Source: Pseudomonadota bacterium | GTDB lineage: Bacteria > Pseudomonadota > Alphaproteobacteria > Rhizobiales > Hyphomicrobiaceae | Direction of reading: 5' to 3' | Assembly: GCA_023423275.1 (NCBI GenBank) | Contig: JAFAFW010000023.1 | Span: 42,337 to 106,336, forward strand | Length of the DNA: 64,000 nt | Part shown: piece by piece, positions 25,536 to 33,771 of the stretch | Position numbering within the stretch: position 1 is the stretch's first letter | Layout of the letters: each line of letters begins with the position of its first letter | Notes under the pieces: model-generated | Told to the model about the DNA's origin: nothing | The model's input: only the letters and a program-made list of their open reading frames with translations | Databases searched by the model: none | Translations under genes and position numbers: made by a program

Positions 25536-26453
25536 GTGGACTCCGGCATGGATCCTGTCGAAATCGTTCTGCGTCTGATCGGTGCGTTCTACGCGTTTGC
25601 CGGGTATGTCGGCTCGCGGGCGATGCTGACGTCGCATTTCCTGGATTACGCCATCGCTGCGATTGCGGCCAAGAAGCCGGATCCCGTCGAGACGTCGCGG
25701 ACGACGTGGCTGTTGTGCGCCTCCAGCCTCATCCTGGCTGGCGGGCTTCTCCTGATGCTGCTTCTCGACTGGGCGGTCTGGCTGTTCCTGATCTCGGCCA
25801 TCGCTCAGGCCGTCTATCTCTTTTACGCCGCACCAAATTACTTTGATTTGGCCGATCCCCCGGATGGAACGGGTCGACAGCAGTCCACCAATGCTTTCGT
25901 GCTGTTCAGCGCGGCCACGGCTTTCGTCGTGTGGGCGGCGTATGCGGGGAAACTGGTGACGTGGCGCGAGGTGCCGTGGCCGACGTTGGCCGTGGCGGGC
26001 GCCGCAATGATCGCGCACGTTGTTTATATCGGCCATTCGCTGTCGAAGTCGCCGAAGCCAAAGGGTCTGGCAGCGTTCGCAGGCAGCGAGGACGATGGCG
26101 CGGAGACCGAACGCGCCCGGGCGAAGTCCAAGCGGGTGAAGGTCATGGCGGAGTTCTATGCCTATCCACTCTGGGCTCTTGATGATGACCTTGATGGTGA
26201 CTTTCCACCGGATCTGCTCGGCTTGTCGCCGGATCTGGTGAGCGATCTGGCAGCCTGGTCCGAGGCCTATATGGCTGCAAAAGATCCGGACAAGGCGTTC
26301 ACCGTCGTCTGGTCGGATGAGGAACGGCGGGCGCATGAAGCCGAGGGTCGCAAGCTGGCCGTGCGACTGGCCCGTGAGTGTCCCGACCGTGTGGTGTTTG
26401 CCTTTGAGCAAGAGACCGGCGTCGTGCAGGTGCATCCTGACGAGGCGATCTGA
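25536..26453 (+). CDS. membrane protein of unknown function
   Basis: The 305-residue protein has four or five hydrophobic segments in its first half (around 9-27, 58-78, 80-98, 120-138, 147-165) and an acidic soluble half (GSEDDGAETERARAKSKRVK, then AYPLWALDDDLDGDFPPDLLG). No family is recognised. It begins with GTG one base after the acyl-CoA synthetase stop; an ATG four codons later is an alternative. It ends the plus-strand arm and is followed by a 16-bp palindrome. Confidence 0.75.
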   Translation: MDSGMDPVEIVLRLIGAFYAFAGYVGSRAMLTSHFLDYAIAAIAAKKPDPVETSRTTWLLCASSLILAGGLLLMLLLDWAVWLFLISAIAQAVYLFYAAPNYFDLADPPDGTGRQQSTNAFVLFSAATAFVVWAAYAGKLVTWREVPWPTLAVAGAAMIAHVVYIGHSLSKSPKPKGLAAFAGSEDDGAETERARAKSKRVKVMAEFYAYPLWALDDDLDGDFPPDLLGLSPDLVSDLAAWSEAYMAAKDPDKAFTVVWSDEERRAHEAEGRKLAVRLARECPDRVVFAFEQETGVVQVHPDEAI

Positions 26454-26486
26454 CCGCACACTCCGTTGACGTTCCGCGTCATCCGC

Positions 26487-26509
26487 CTGCGTGATCACGC
26501 AGAATTTTG
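26487..26509 (+). terminator. palindrome and short T-run after the membrane-protein gene
   Basis: The 16-bp perfect palindrome CTGCGTGATCACGCAG (26487-26502) can fold with a GATC loop. It is followed by AATTTT, 33 bp beyond the stop at 26453. It could be a weak intrinsic terminator for the five-gene arm or an operator. Confidence 0.45.
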
Positions 26510-26666
26510 GCCATGACCCCATTGTGCGGTGCAAAAGCACTCGCTCCGCGAACGCCGGAAGGTTAAGCTGCGCACATTCATCGTTGCAAATGAGCAACGG
26601 TGCCGGGGGATCTTGGGATTGCGTGGGTCGACGCGAATTCATCGCGAAGTTCATAAACTCGACGCG

Positions 26667-26756
26667 CGACGGGTTTAGCACCCGTCGGCCGTTAGGTGAT
26701 CAGGCTGCCGCCGGAGCAACCATGTTACTGGTGCTCCTGCAACGGCCTTGGGCCGT
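26667..26756 (+). promoter_or_regulatory. structured leader of the RND efflux operon
   Basis: Three consecutive stems precede the adaptor gene. The first is CGACGGGT/ACCCGTCG (26667-26687, loop TTAGC). The second is GGAGCAACCA/TGGTGCTCC with one bulged A (26713-26737). The third is ACGGCC/GGCCGT (26742-26756, 3-base loop). The last ends 24 bp before the start codon. This could be an attenuator or an operator array; no regulator gene is adjacent. Confidence 0.4.
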
Positions 26757-26780
26757 GCTGGCGGTGAACAAGGAGGGGTG

Positions 26781-27887
26781 ATGCGCAAAGGCCTGTATTT
26801 CGCCGCCGCGCTTCTGATCATCGGTGCTTTGGCGCTCGTTTCGGCTCCCAAGTGGCAGGGCGCGTTGCGGGCCGAGAAGGCGCCGGCAAAGCAGAATGTA
26901 CCCGTACCCGCCGCGACCGCCATTCTCGTGGAAGCGGTTCCGGCGCGCGTCGCAACGTACCGCGCGGATTTGCAGGGGATTGGCAGCCTCAGTTCCGATG
27001 AATCGGTTCAGGTCGCCTCCGAGATTGCCGGGCGCATCGACTCCTTTGATTTCAAGGAAGGGCAGCCGGTCAAAGTCGGTGATAATCTTGTAAAGCTGGA
27101 TGACGCCCTGGCGCATGCCGAAGTGGCGGATGCAAAGGCTCGCTTTGATCTGGCGAGCGCTAATCGTGAGCGCGCGCGCGCCCTGGCGCGAACGGGCAAC
27201 GTCACGGAGCGTGCCCAGGATGAGGCCATCGCCAACCTCGGCACCGCACGCGCGGCGCTGGAACTGGCCTCGGTGCGGCTCTCCAAGCACGTCATCAAAG
27301 CCCCCTTTGCGGGTGTCGTCGGGCTCAGAAAGGCGTCGGTGGGTGCTTACGTCAGCGTCGGCACACCGATGGTCAACCTGGAAAAAATCGATGTCCTGAA
27401 GGTGGACTTCAAGCTTCCCGAGACAGCCTTGACGCAGGTGGTCCTCGGACAGCAGGTCGACGTTGAAGTCGATGCTGTGCCTGGCCGCACCTTCAAGGCA
27501 GAGATCTACGCCATCAATCCTCAGGTGGACGTCAACGGCCGCGCACTGCAAATCCGAGCCCGGATGGACAATCCGGATCTGGTGCTGAGGCCGGGCCTGT
27601 TTGCCCGCATTGTCGTGAAGGGCCGTGGCGACCGCGAGGTGGTGGTCGTCCCTGAAAGCGCCATCGTCCCGCGCGGCGGCGACATGTACATCTATCAGGT
27701 TCAGAACGGACGCGCCGTTGAAGCGAGGGTGACCCTGGGCCGTCGCGGAAACGGCGAGGTGCAGGTGCTGTCCGGCTTAGCCCAGAATGCCGTGGTGGTC
27801 GTCGCGGGGCAGCTCAAGCTGCGCAATGGCGTGGCGGTCGACGTGGCACGGCAGCAGCAGGCGGCGGGGCCCGCGGGTAACACATGA
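26781..27887 (+). CDS. RND efflux periplasmic adaptor (membrane fusion protein)
   Basis: The 368-residue adaptor begins with a membrane anchor (MRKGLYFAAALLIIGALALV). It then has the beta-barrel and lipoyl/hairpin elements typical of MexE/AcrA-like proteins: LQGIGSLSSDESVQVASEIA, GQPVKVGDNLVKLDD, an Ala/Arg-rich helical hairpin, and KAPFAGVVGLRKASVGAYVS. The ATG follows AAGGAGGGGTG. Its stop overlaps the pump start as ATGA. No lipobox Cys is seen, so it is held by the N-terminal helix. Confidence 0.93.
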   Translation: MRKGLYFAAALLIIGALALVSAPKWQGALRAEKAPAKQNVPVPAATAILVEAVPARVATYRADLQGIGSLSSDESVQVASEIAGRIDSFDFKEGQPVKVGDNLVKLDDALAHAEVADAKARFDLASANRERARALARTGNVTERAQDEAIANLGTARAALELASVRLSKHVIKAPFAGVVGLRKASVGAYVSVGTPMVNLEKIDVLKVDFKLPETALTQVVLGQQVDVEVDAVPGRTFKAEIYAINPQVDVNGRALQIRARMDNPDLVLRPGLFARIVVKGRGDREVVVVPESAIVPRGGDMYIYQVQNGRAVEARVTLGRRGNGEVQVLSGLAQNAVVVVAGQLKLRNGVAVDVARQQQAAGPAGNT

Positions 27888-30800
27888 GCCCGATCGAAGT
27901 CTGCATCCGGCGACCGGTCTTTGCTACGGTCCTCAGTCTTGTGCTGATGCTGCTCGGCGTCGTCTCGTACACCAAGCTGACGGTGCGTGAATATCCCAAC
28001 GTCGATGAACCGACTGTTTCCGTCGTCACGTCCTACCCGGGCGCATCGGCCACGATTATCGAAACGCAGATCACCCAGGTTCTCGAAGGCTCGATTGCCG
28101 GTATCGCCGGCATCGACGTGCTGGAGTCGACCAGCCGCTCCGAAACGAGCCGCATCACGGTCCGTTTCCGGCCCGAGGTGGACCCGGACGTCGCGGCGAG
28201 CGATGTCCGAGACCGCGTGAGCCGCGTTCGCGGGCGCCTGCCTGACGAAGTCGAGGAGCCCGTCATCGCGAAGGTGGAGGCCGACGCGCAGGCGGTCATG
28301 TACATCGTGTTCACGAGCGATCAGATGTCGTCGCTGGAGATCACGGACTACGTCGACCGCTATATCGTCGACCGCCTGAAGAACCTGAACGGCGTGGCCG
28401 ATGTGACGATCTTCGGTGAACGGCGTTACGCCATGCGGATCTGGGTCGACCGGGAACGGCTCGCCGCTTATGCGCTCACCATTCAGGATATCGAAGCGGC
28501 CCTGCGCGCGCAGAATGTCGAGCTCCCCGCCGGCAGGATCGAGAGCCATGACCGGGAATTCAGCGTCTTGTCGCGGACCGGCATGACGACGCCTGAGCAG
28601 TTCCGCAACATCGTCGTCAAGCGCGCGGACGGCTATCAGGTCAAGATGGGCGAGGTCGCACGGGTCGAACTCGGCGCCGCCGACGAGCGGCGGGATAGCA
28701 AATATAACGGCCAGCCGGCTATTGTCGTCGGGATCATCAAACAGGCGGTGGCGAACCCGCTCGATGTGTCGAATGGCGTTCGCGGGATCCTGCCCGACTT
28801 GAACCGGTCGCTGCCGACTGGCCTTCAGGCCGATATCGGCAATGACGACGCGGTGTTCATCGACCGGTCGATCAAGGCCGTCTACTCGACGATCCTCGAA
28901 GCCATCGGGCTGGTCGTGCTGGTCATCATGTTTTTCCTGAGATCGGTCCGCGCGTCGATCATTCCGATCATCACCATACCGATCTCACTGATCGCGACCT
29001 TCACGCTGATGCTGGCGTTCGGGTTCAGTATCAACACGCTGACGCTCCTGGCCATGGTTCTTGCCATCGGCCTCGTCGTCGACGATGCCATCGTCGTGCT
29101 GGAGAATATCTCGCGTCACGTGGAGGAGGGCGCCAAGCCGATCCAGGCGGCCATCGCGGGAACGAAAGAGATCGGCTTTGCCGTTCTGGCGATGACAATG
29201 ACCCTGGTCGCCGTCTACGCGCCGATCGCGTTCGCATCCGGACGCACGGGGCGGCTGTTTCTCGAATTCGCGCTGGCTTTGGCGGGTGCGGTGCTGGTCT
29301 CGGGGTTCGTCGCGCTGACCCTGACGCCAATGATGTGCTCAAAGCTTCTGCGCCACAATGAGAACCCGGGGCGGCTGTCCAATGCGATCGAGCGAGCGCT
29401 GACGGGTCTGGAATCGACCTATCGCGGTGCCGTGGATCGGGCCTTGCGTCTGCGCTGGCTTGTCGTCGCGCTTGGGTTGTCGGTGGCGGTATTGAGCGGG
29501 CTGTTGTTCGTCAGCCTGAAGTCCGAATTGTCTCCGGTCGAAGATCGTGGAGTGCTGATCGTGCGCGGGACCGGTCCCGAAGGCGCGACACTGGCCTATA
29601 CGAGCCGCTACAGCTCCGATGTCGATGCGATTTACGCAAAGCTTCCCGAGGTCAATTCGCGACTGATCATCAACGGCACGCCGGAGGTGTCGCGCTTCAT
29701 CGCCATCGGTCGTCTCAAGGATTGGAGCGAGCGGGAACGCTCCCAGCAGACACTGACCAATCTCATTCGCCCGGAAACGCGCGACATCATCGGTGTGCAG
29801 GCGTTTGCGCAGAACCCGGCCTCGTTCGGCCAGCGCGGCAGCTCCCGACCGATCGAATTCGTGATCCAGACGTCCGGCACCTACGAGCAGCTTCAGGAAT
29901 ACTCCGACAAGATGCTGGAGCGCATCCGCCAGTATCCCGGACTTGATGGTGTCGATACCGACCTGAAACTCAACACGCCCGAGTTCCGCATCGAGATCAA
30001 TCGGGCGAAGGTCGCCGACCTCGGGCTCGATGTGGCCGTCGTCGGACGCACCCTCGAATCGCTGCTTGGCGGTCGTCAGGTGACGCGCTTCGAACGCGAA
30101 GGCGAGCAATACGATGTCTACGTGCAACTCGCGGCCAGCGATCGCAGCTCACCCGAGACGCTGTCGACCATCTTCGTGCGCGGCAATACCGGCGAGATGG
30201 TCCAACTGTCCAATATCGTCACGATCACCGAAGCCGTCGCGCCGAAGGAGTTGAGGCGCTTCAATCAGCTCCGTTCGGTGACGATCCAGGCGAATCTGGC
30301 GCCGGGCTTCTCACTCGGTGAGGGACTGGCGTTCCTCGAGCAGACCGCCCGCGAAGTGCTGCCTGCGACCGTGCAGACCGACTTGAGCGGCCAGAGCCGC
30401 GAATTCAAATCGGCTGGCCAAAGCCTGATGTTCGTCTTCCTGCTGGCTCTGGGCTTCATCTATCTGGTGCTGTCTGCGCAATTCGAGAGCTTCCGAGATC
30501 CGGTCATCATCCTGCTTGCGGTTCCGCTGTCGATGGCCGGTGCGCTTGGGGCGCTCTATCTCGCCGGCGGCACGCTGAACGTCTATTCGCAGATCGGACT
30601 TGTGACGCTGGTCGGTCTGATCTCGAAACACGGCATCATGATCGTCGATTTCGCCAATCAGCGGCAGGAAGCCGGGCTCGACCAGCGCGCTGCGATCATC
30701 GAGGCGGCGGCCCTCCGGCTGCGTCCGATCCTGATGACGACGGGGGCGATGGTGCTCGGCGCGCTTCCCCTTGCTCTGGCCACGGGCGCGGGTGCGGAGA

Positions 30801-30952
30801 GCCGTCAACAGATCGGCTGGGTGATTGCCGGCGGCATGTCGTTCGGCACGCTGTTGACGCTGTTCGTGGTGCCGGTCGCTTATTCTCTCATTGGCCGCAA
30901 GCAGGCCTCCCCTATGGTTGAAGGGATCGCGTCACCGGTGCCTGCGGAGTAA
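27884..30952 (+). CDS. RND efflux transporter (inner-membrane pump)
   Basis: The 1022-residue protein is a full RND pump of the AcrB/MexB class. It starts MSPIEVCIRRPVFATVLSLV and shows the hallmark Asp pair in TM4 (AIGLVVDDAIVVLENI), the two large periplasmic porter domains and the C-terminal repeat (GLVTLVGLISKHGIMIVDFA). It uses the proton gradient to expel drugs, organics or metabolites. No outer-membrane channel gene is adjacent, so it probably borrows a TolC-like protein encoded elsewhere. Confidence 0.96.
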   Translation: MSPIEVCIRRPVFATVLSLVLMLLGVVSYTKLTVREYPNVDEPTVSVVTSYPGASATIIETQITQVLEGSIAGIAGIDVLESTSRSETSRITVRFRPEVDPDVAASDVRDRVSRVRGRLPDEVEEPVIAKVEADAQAVMYIVFTSDQMSSLEITDYVDRYIVDRLKNLNGVADVTIFGERRYAMRIWVDRERLAAYALTIQDIEAALRAQNVELPAGRIESHDREFSVLSRTGMTTPEQFRNIVVKRADGYQVKMGEVARVELGAADERRDSKYNGQPAIVVGIIKQAVANPLDVSNGVRGILPDLNRSLPTGLQADIGNDDAVFIDRSIKAVYSTILEAIGLVVLVIMFFLRSVRASIIPIITIPISLIATFTLMLAFGFSINTLTLLAMVLAIGLVVDDAIVVLENISRHVEEGAKPIQAAIAGTKEIGFAVLAMTMTLVAVYAPIAFASGRTGRLFLEFALALAGAVLVSGFVALTLTPMMCSKLLRHNENPGRLSNAIERALTGLESTYRGAVDRALRLRWLVVALGLSVAVLSGLLFVSLKSELSPVEDRGVLIVRGTGPEGATLAYTSRYSSDVDAIYAKLPEVNSRLIINGTPEVSRFIAIGRLKDWSERERSQQTLTNLIRPETRDIIGVQAFAQNPASFGQRGSSRPIEFVIQTSGTYEQLQEYSDKMLERIRQYPGLDGVDTDLKLNTPEFRIEINRAKVADLGLDVAVVGRTLESLLGGRQVTRFEREGEQYDVYVQLAASDRSSPETLSTIFVRGNTGEMVQLSNIVTITEAVAPKELRRFNQLRSVTIQANLAPGFSLGEGLAFLEQTAREVLPATVQTDLSGQSREFKSAGQSLMFVFLLALGFIYLVLSAQFESFRDPVIILLAVPLSMAGALGALYLAGGTLNVYSQIGLVTLVGLISKHGIMIVDFANQRQEAGLDQRAAIIEAAALRLRPILMTTGAMVLGALPLALATGAGAESRQQIGWVIAGGMSFGTLLTLFVVPVAYSLIGRKQASPMVEGIASPVPAE

Positions 30953-30968
30953 TCTTCGCGATCACAGC

Positions 30969-30995
30969 GTGCGGCGGATGTCGCATCCGCCGCAC
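30969..30995. terminator. perfect 12-bp hairpin between the efflux pump and the convergent small gene
   Basis: Arms GTGCGGCGGATG (30969-30980) and CATCCGCCGCAC (30984-30995) with a 3-base loop lie 17 bp past the pump stop and 32 bp past the convergent gene's stop. No T-run follows on either strand, so the stem may be a T-poor bidirectional terminator. Confidence 0.55.
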
Positions 30996-31026
30996 TGTCT
31001 GCGTTGTCGCTGCCCCAACAGGCGGT

Positions 31027-31317
31027 CTAGCGCCCGACGAGCTTGTTCTTGATGAGGCCAACCACGACCTGAACGATCAGCCCGGCGACACCGCCGCCGA
31101 CGAGCTGTCCAGCCAGGGCGCCGATGTCCATTCCGCCGGCGCCACTCCCGAGCGTCCCCATGATGGCGCTGAGCAGCGCGTTGCCGCCGACGCCGCCGAG
31201 GCCGCCCGCAATGATGTTTCCGATGTTTCCGAGGTCGGAATCCTTGATGAGCTTTCCACCAGCGGTACCACCGACTGCGCCGCCGATAAGTTGCGCGAGT
31301 ATGGCCGACAAATCCAT
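31027..31317 (-). CDS. small glycine-rich membrane-associated protein
   Basis: The 96-residue protein is very rich in Gly and hydrophobic residues (LIGGAVGGTAGGKLIKD, IIAGGLGGVGGNALLSAIMG, then QLVGGGVAGLIVQVVVGLI). This resembles glycine-zipper membrane proteins and small uncharacterised Hyphomicrobiales proteins. The ATG at 31317 follows GAAGGAGAAC; an in-frame extension to 31377 is not supported. Function is unknown. It is convergent with the RND pump. Confidence 0.75.
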   Translation of the reverse strand: MDLSAILAQLIGGAVGGTAGGKLIKDSDLGNIGNIIAGGLGGVGGNALLSAIMGTLGSGAGGMDIGALAGQLVGGGVAGLIVQVVVGLIKNKLVGR

Positions 31318-31482
31318 GAGTTGTTCTCCTTCTGGGCCGGTCCGCGAATCACTATACACGCCGGTATTATGTCGCACGCGCCGTGTTTAAGCTTTAGGCA
31401 AAGCATCGGTGGCGGCAGCGGCTGATTTTCGGAGACTGGAAGAGGGATGATGCGTATCGCCGGTGTGCTCAGGCTTTGACAG

Positions 31483-31506
31483 CGCGGCGCATCGATTTGC
31501 GCCGCG
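31483..31506 (-). terminator. putative terminator after hutX
   Basis: Arms CGCGGCGCA (31483-31491) and TGCGCCGCG (31498-31506) are perfect inverted repeats with a 6-base loop. They lie 12 bp past the stop of the hutX gene on the minus strand. There is no strong T-run. Confidence 0.5.
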
Positions 31507-31518
31507 ACTGTCCCGTGA

Positions 31519-32022
31519 TCAGCCTTTCAGGCGCGCGCAAAGCGCATCGAAGCGCGCCATCTGTTCCGGCAGAAGGTTACGCTCCGCATCGCGGCGGACG
31601 AAGATCTTGAACATCGCGCCGCCATCGGCGTTGAAAAACTGGATCGACCGCGATGGCCGCCCCATGAACGGGCGCGCAACAAATGCGATGCCCGCGCAGT
31701 TCTCATACTTGATGTGTCCGCCGATCGGGCTGTCGCCGTGGATGTTGAAGTATCCGCGACCGATCGAACCAGGAGGAATCCTCCCGACGCACTCGAGAAC
31801 GATATCCGCCGTGTGGACGATGAAAAGCACCTCACCCCAGGTCTGGAGATCCTCCATCACGGTGGTGAAGTGCTCCGCCCCTGCGATGGTGCAGTGGTCG
31901 TCGGGCAAAGCCTTGACGACGTCGAATGTGCTGACCCCGAACTCGTCGGCGATCCGCTCGAGGATGCCATCGGAGCTGCCGGCCAGCCGTTCAACCAGCT
32001 TTTCGTTCGTGGATATGGGCAT
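31519..32022 (-). CDS. hutX: heme utilisation cytosolic carrier protein HutX
   Basis: The 167-residue protein matches HutX/HuvX, which binds and carries heme in the cytoplasm to degrading enzymes. Family-like parts are VMEDLQTWGEVLFIVHTADI, VLECVGRIPPGSIGRGYFN, IHGDSPIGGHIKYENCAGIA and FMGRPSRSIQFFNADGGAMF. ATG 32022 follows AGAAGG; an open extension to 32178 overlaps the next gene and is rejected. It sits 11 bp after the heme monooxygenase gene and forms a two-gene operon divergent from hemP-hmuTUV. Confidence 0.9.
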   Translation of the reverse strand: MPISTNEKLVERLAGSSDGILERIADEFGVSTFDVVKALPDDHCTIAGAEHFTTVMEDLQTWGEVLFIVHTADIVLECVGRIPPGSIGRGYFNIHGDSPIGGHIKYENCAGIAFVARPFMGRPSRSIQFFNADGGAMFKIFVRRDAERNLLPEQMARFDALCARLKG

Positions 32023-32033
32023 GCCGGGCCTTC

Positions 32034-32375
32034 TTATTCCGCAGCTTGCGGCTTGGCCGACTTGAGTTCCTGGATGACGTGGAAGCCTTCGAACTCGGGA
32101 TGGCCAAGATACAGCGGACGGATCGAACTGGAGCCGGCGTTGGCGTGGGCCTTGCGGAACTGATCGGACTTCGTCCAATTCTGGAAATCTTCAAAAGAGC
32201 GCCACAATGTATGCGACGAATAGAGCACGTGATCTTCCCGCTCCGGCCCCTTCAGCAAATGAAACTCTATGAAGCCCGGCAGTTCGTCGAGATAGCTGTC
32301 GCGGCTCCGCCAGAGCTGTTCAAAAGCCTCGGCCGTATCCTTCGTGACTTTGAAGCGGTTCATGGCGATGTACAT
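32034..32375 (-). CDS. IsdG/HmuQ-type heme-degrading monooxygenase
   Basis: The 113-residue ABM-fold protein opens heme and frees iron. The IsdG-family catalytic triad appears at almost canonical positions, N6, W67 and H77 (MNRFKV, FQNWTKS, FRKAHANA), with FLEF-type strands around LPGFIEFHLLKGP. Bradyrhizobium HmuQ/HmuD are related enzymes next to heme-uptake genes. It is the first gene of the hutX operon. About 270 bp of divergent promoter lie between it and hemP. Confidence 0.9.
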   Translation of the reverse strand: MYIAMNRFKVTKDTAEAFEQLWRSRDSYLDELPGFIEFHLLKGPEREDHVLYSSHTLWRSFEDFQNWTKSDQFRKAHANAGSSSIRPLYLGHPEFEGFHVIQELKSAKPQAAE

Positions 32376-32646
32376 GGTGGGTCGTCCTTCATTGCTGCTC
32401 GATACAATCTGTAAACCAGCTGCCGGTCGTGCGCTAGAACCAGCAATCGGACCTGCGGCGTGATGCCTGCCTTAGAGACATTCCAATTCCAAATTTCGGA
32501 GGGCTTCCCGGTGCATGGGTGTTCCGCATCAGGTTATTCATTCTTGACTTAGCAGGTCAAGAAATAGGAAGATGTCATCACTGCGACGCGCGTCGCCATT
32601 GATCGACGCTGACGTGCGCCTCCTCAGTGCAGCAGCGAGACAGACT
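32376..32646. promoter_or_regulatory. divergent promoter of the heme operons with an inverted repeat
   Basis: A perfect 8-bp inverted repeat, TTCTTGAC (32541-32548) and GTCAAGAA (32556-32563) with a 7-base spacer, lies between the divergent heme genes. It includes a TTGACT that could serve as a -35 box for the hemP side. This is a good candidate operator for an iron- or heme-responsive repressor. No ICE-type site was recognised here. Confidence 0.45.
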
Positions 32647-32850
32647 ATGAACATGATGAAGATCGACACCACGCGGAAGTCCCTTGCCGCCGAGACGACG
32701 GATCGGAGCCGAGGGCCAATGGAGACGAATCTCATTCGCCATCGGGTCAGCGAGCTTCTTGCCGGCACGCGTCAGGCGATTCTGGAGCACAATGGTCAAG
32801 ATTACCGGCTTCGGATAACGTCCAACGGCAAGTTGATTCTAACGAAGTGA
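32647..32850 (+). CDS. hemP: hemin uptake protein HemP
   Basis: The 67-residue protein ends with the HemP signature (VSELLAGTRQAILEHNGQDY then RLRITSNGKLILTK). HemP is a small protein that leads many heme-uptake operons and activates their expression in rhizobia (HmuP). The start is uncertain. ATGs occur at 32572, 32647 and 32656; only the last two keep a normal length. It is followed after 17 bp by the hmuT gene. Confidence 0.85.
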   Translation: MNMMKIDTTRKSLAAETTDRSRGPMETNLIRHRVSELLAGTRQAILEHNGQDYRLRITSNGKLILTK

Positions 32851-32867
32851 GAGCTGAGGCGCCGTCG

Positions 32868-33767
32868 ATGAGGGGATCGTTTTTTGGGGCGGCGGCGCTG
32901 GCCATTGCGCTGGCAAGCTGGTGTTCGGGCCCGGTATCTGCCGCGGACGTTATTGATGGCAATGGGCGTCTTCTGACCAAACCGGATACGTCCCGGCTGC
33001 TCAGTGTCGGCAGCGATACGACGGAAATCCTTTATGCGCTGGGGCTCGGCGACAAGATCGTCGCCGTTGATACAACCAGCCAATATCCGGCCGAGGCGCT
33101 GAAAAAGCCGCAGGTCGGCTATATGCGCGCGTTGTCGACGGAAGGCGTACTGTCCGTCAACCCGACGCTGATCCTGGCGGGGGCAGATTCCGGTCCGGCC
33201 GAGGTGGTGCGCGCGCTGAAGGGATCGCCGGTTCCGTTTGTCAGTCTTCCGGCCAACGAGGGCCCGGAAAGCCTTCTGGAGAAGATCCGGCTCGTAGGCA
33301 CGGTCGCGGGTGTCGAGCAGAAAGCCGGGGAACTGGCAGCCAAGGTGTCCAAAGGATTGGAGACGCTGGCGCAGGACCGGAAGCGGGTCACAAAGCCGGC
33401 GCGCGCGATCTTCATTATCAACGTGAGCGGCGGGCGCGTGCAGGTTGCCGGTAAGGGGACAACGGCGGACTCCATGCTGAGGCTTGCCGGGCTCGAGAAC
33501 GCAGCCGCGAGCTTCAACGGCTACAAGCCGTTGAGCGAAGAGGCACTGGTGGAGCTCGCGCCGGATGCGATCGTCACTATGTCCCGGTCACACGGTGCCG
33601 AGCTGCTTGACGAGATCAAGAAAGTTCAGAGCGTTGCCGCCACGCCCGCCGGCAAGGACGGGCGCATCATCTCCATGGATGCGGTTTATCTGTTGGGGTT
33701 TGGACCGCGCGCGCCGGATGCCGCGCGCGACCTGATGGCAAAAGTCTACTCGGGCGTGCCACAATAG
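32868..33767 (+). CDS. hmuT: hemin ABC transporter substrate-binding protein HmuT
   Basis: The 299-residue periplasmic binding protein has a Sec signal (MRGSFFGAAALAIALASW, cleavage near GPVSA-ADV). The class III cluster plan for heme/siderophore binders follows: SRLLSVGSDTTEILYALGLG, VAVDTTSQYPAEALKKPQVG, LILAGADSGPAEV and LAPDAIVTMSRSH. It passes heme to HmuUV. ATG 32868 follows GAGGCGCCG; a GTG at 32847 is in frame but overlaps hemP. The permease gene begins 4 bp after its stop. Confidence 0.93.
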   Translation: MRGSFFGAAALAIALASWCSGPVSAADVIDGNGRLLTKPDTSRLLSVGSDTTEILYALGLGDKIVAVDTTSQYPAEALKKPQVGYMRALSTEGVLSVNPTLILAGADSGPAEVVRALKGSPVPFVSLPANEGPESLLEKIRLVGTVAGVEQKAGELAAKVSKGLETLAQDRKRVTKPARAIFIINVSGGRVQVAGKGTTADSMLRLAGLENAAASFNGYKPLSEEALVELAPDAIVTMSRSHGAELLDEIKKVQSVAATPAGKDGRIISMDAVYLLGFGPRAPDAARDLMAKVYSGVPQ

Positions 33768-33771
33768 GCCC

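Larger units (their letters stand above)
26454..26780. other. intergenic region with several hairpins before the efflux operon
   Basis: No gene is supported in these 327 bases. It holds the palindrome at 26487-26502 and three stems toward the efflux start: 26667-26687, 26713-26737 and 26742-26756. They are listed separately. The promoter of the efflux operon must lie here. Confidence 0.5.

Noticed and set aside
23855..25549. A 564-codon minus-strand frame opposite the acyl-CoA synthetase
   Set aside because: The plus-strand frame has all ANL motifs and coupled starts; the antisense frame shows none of a real protein's features.
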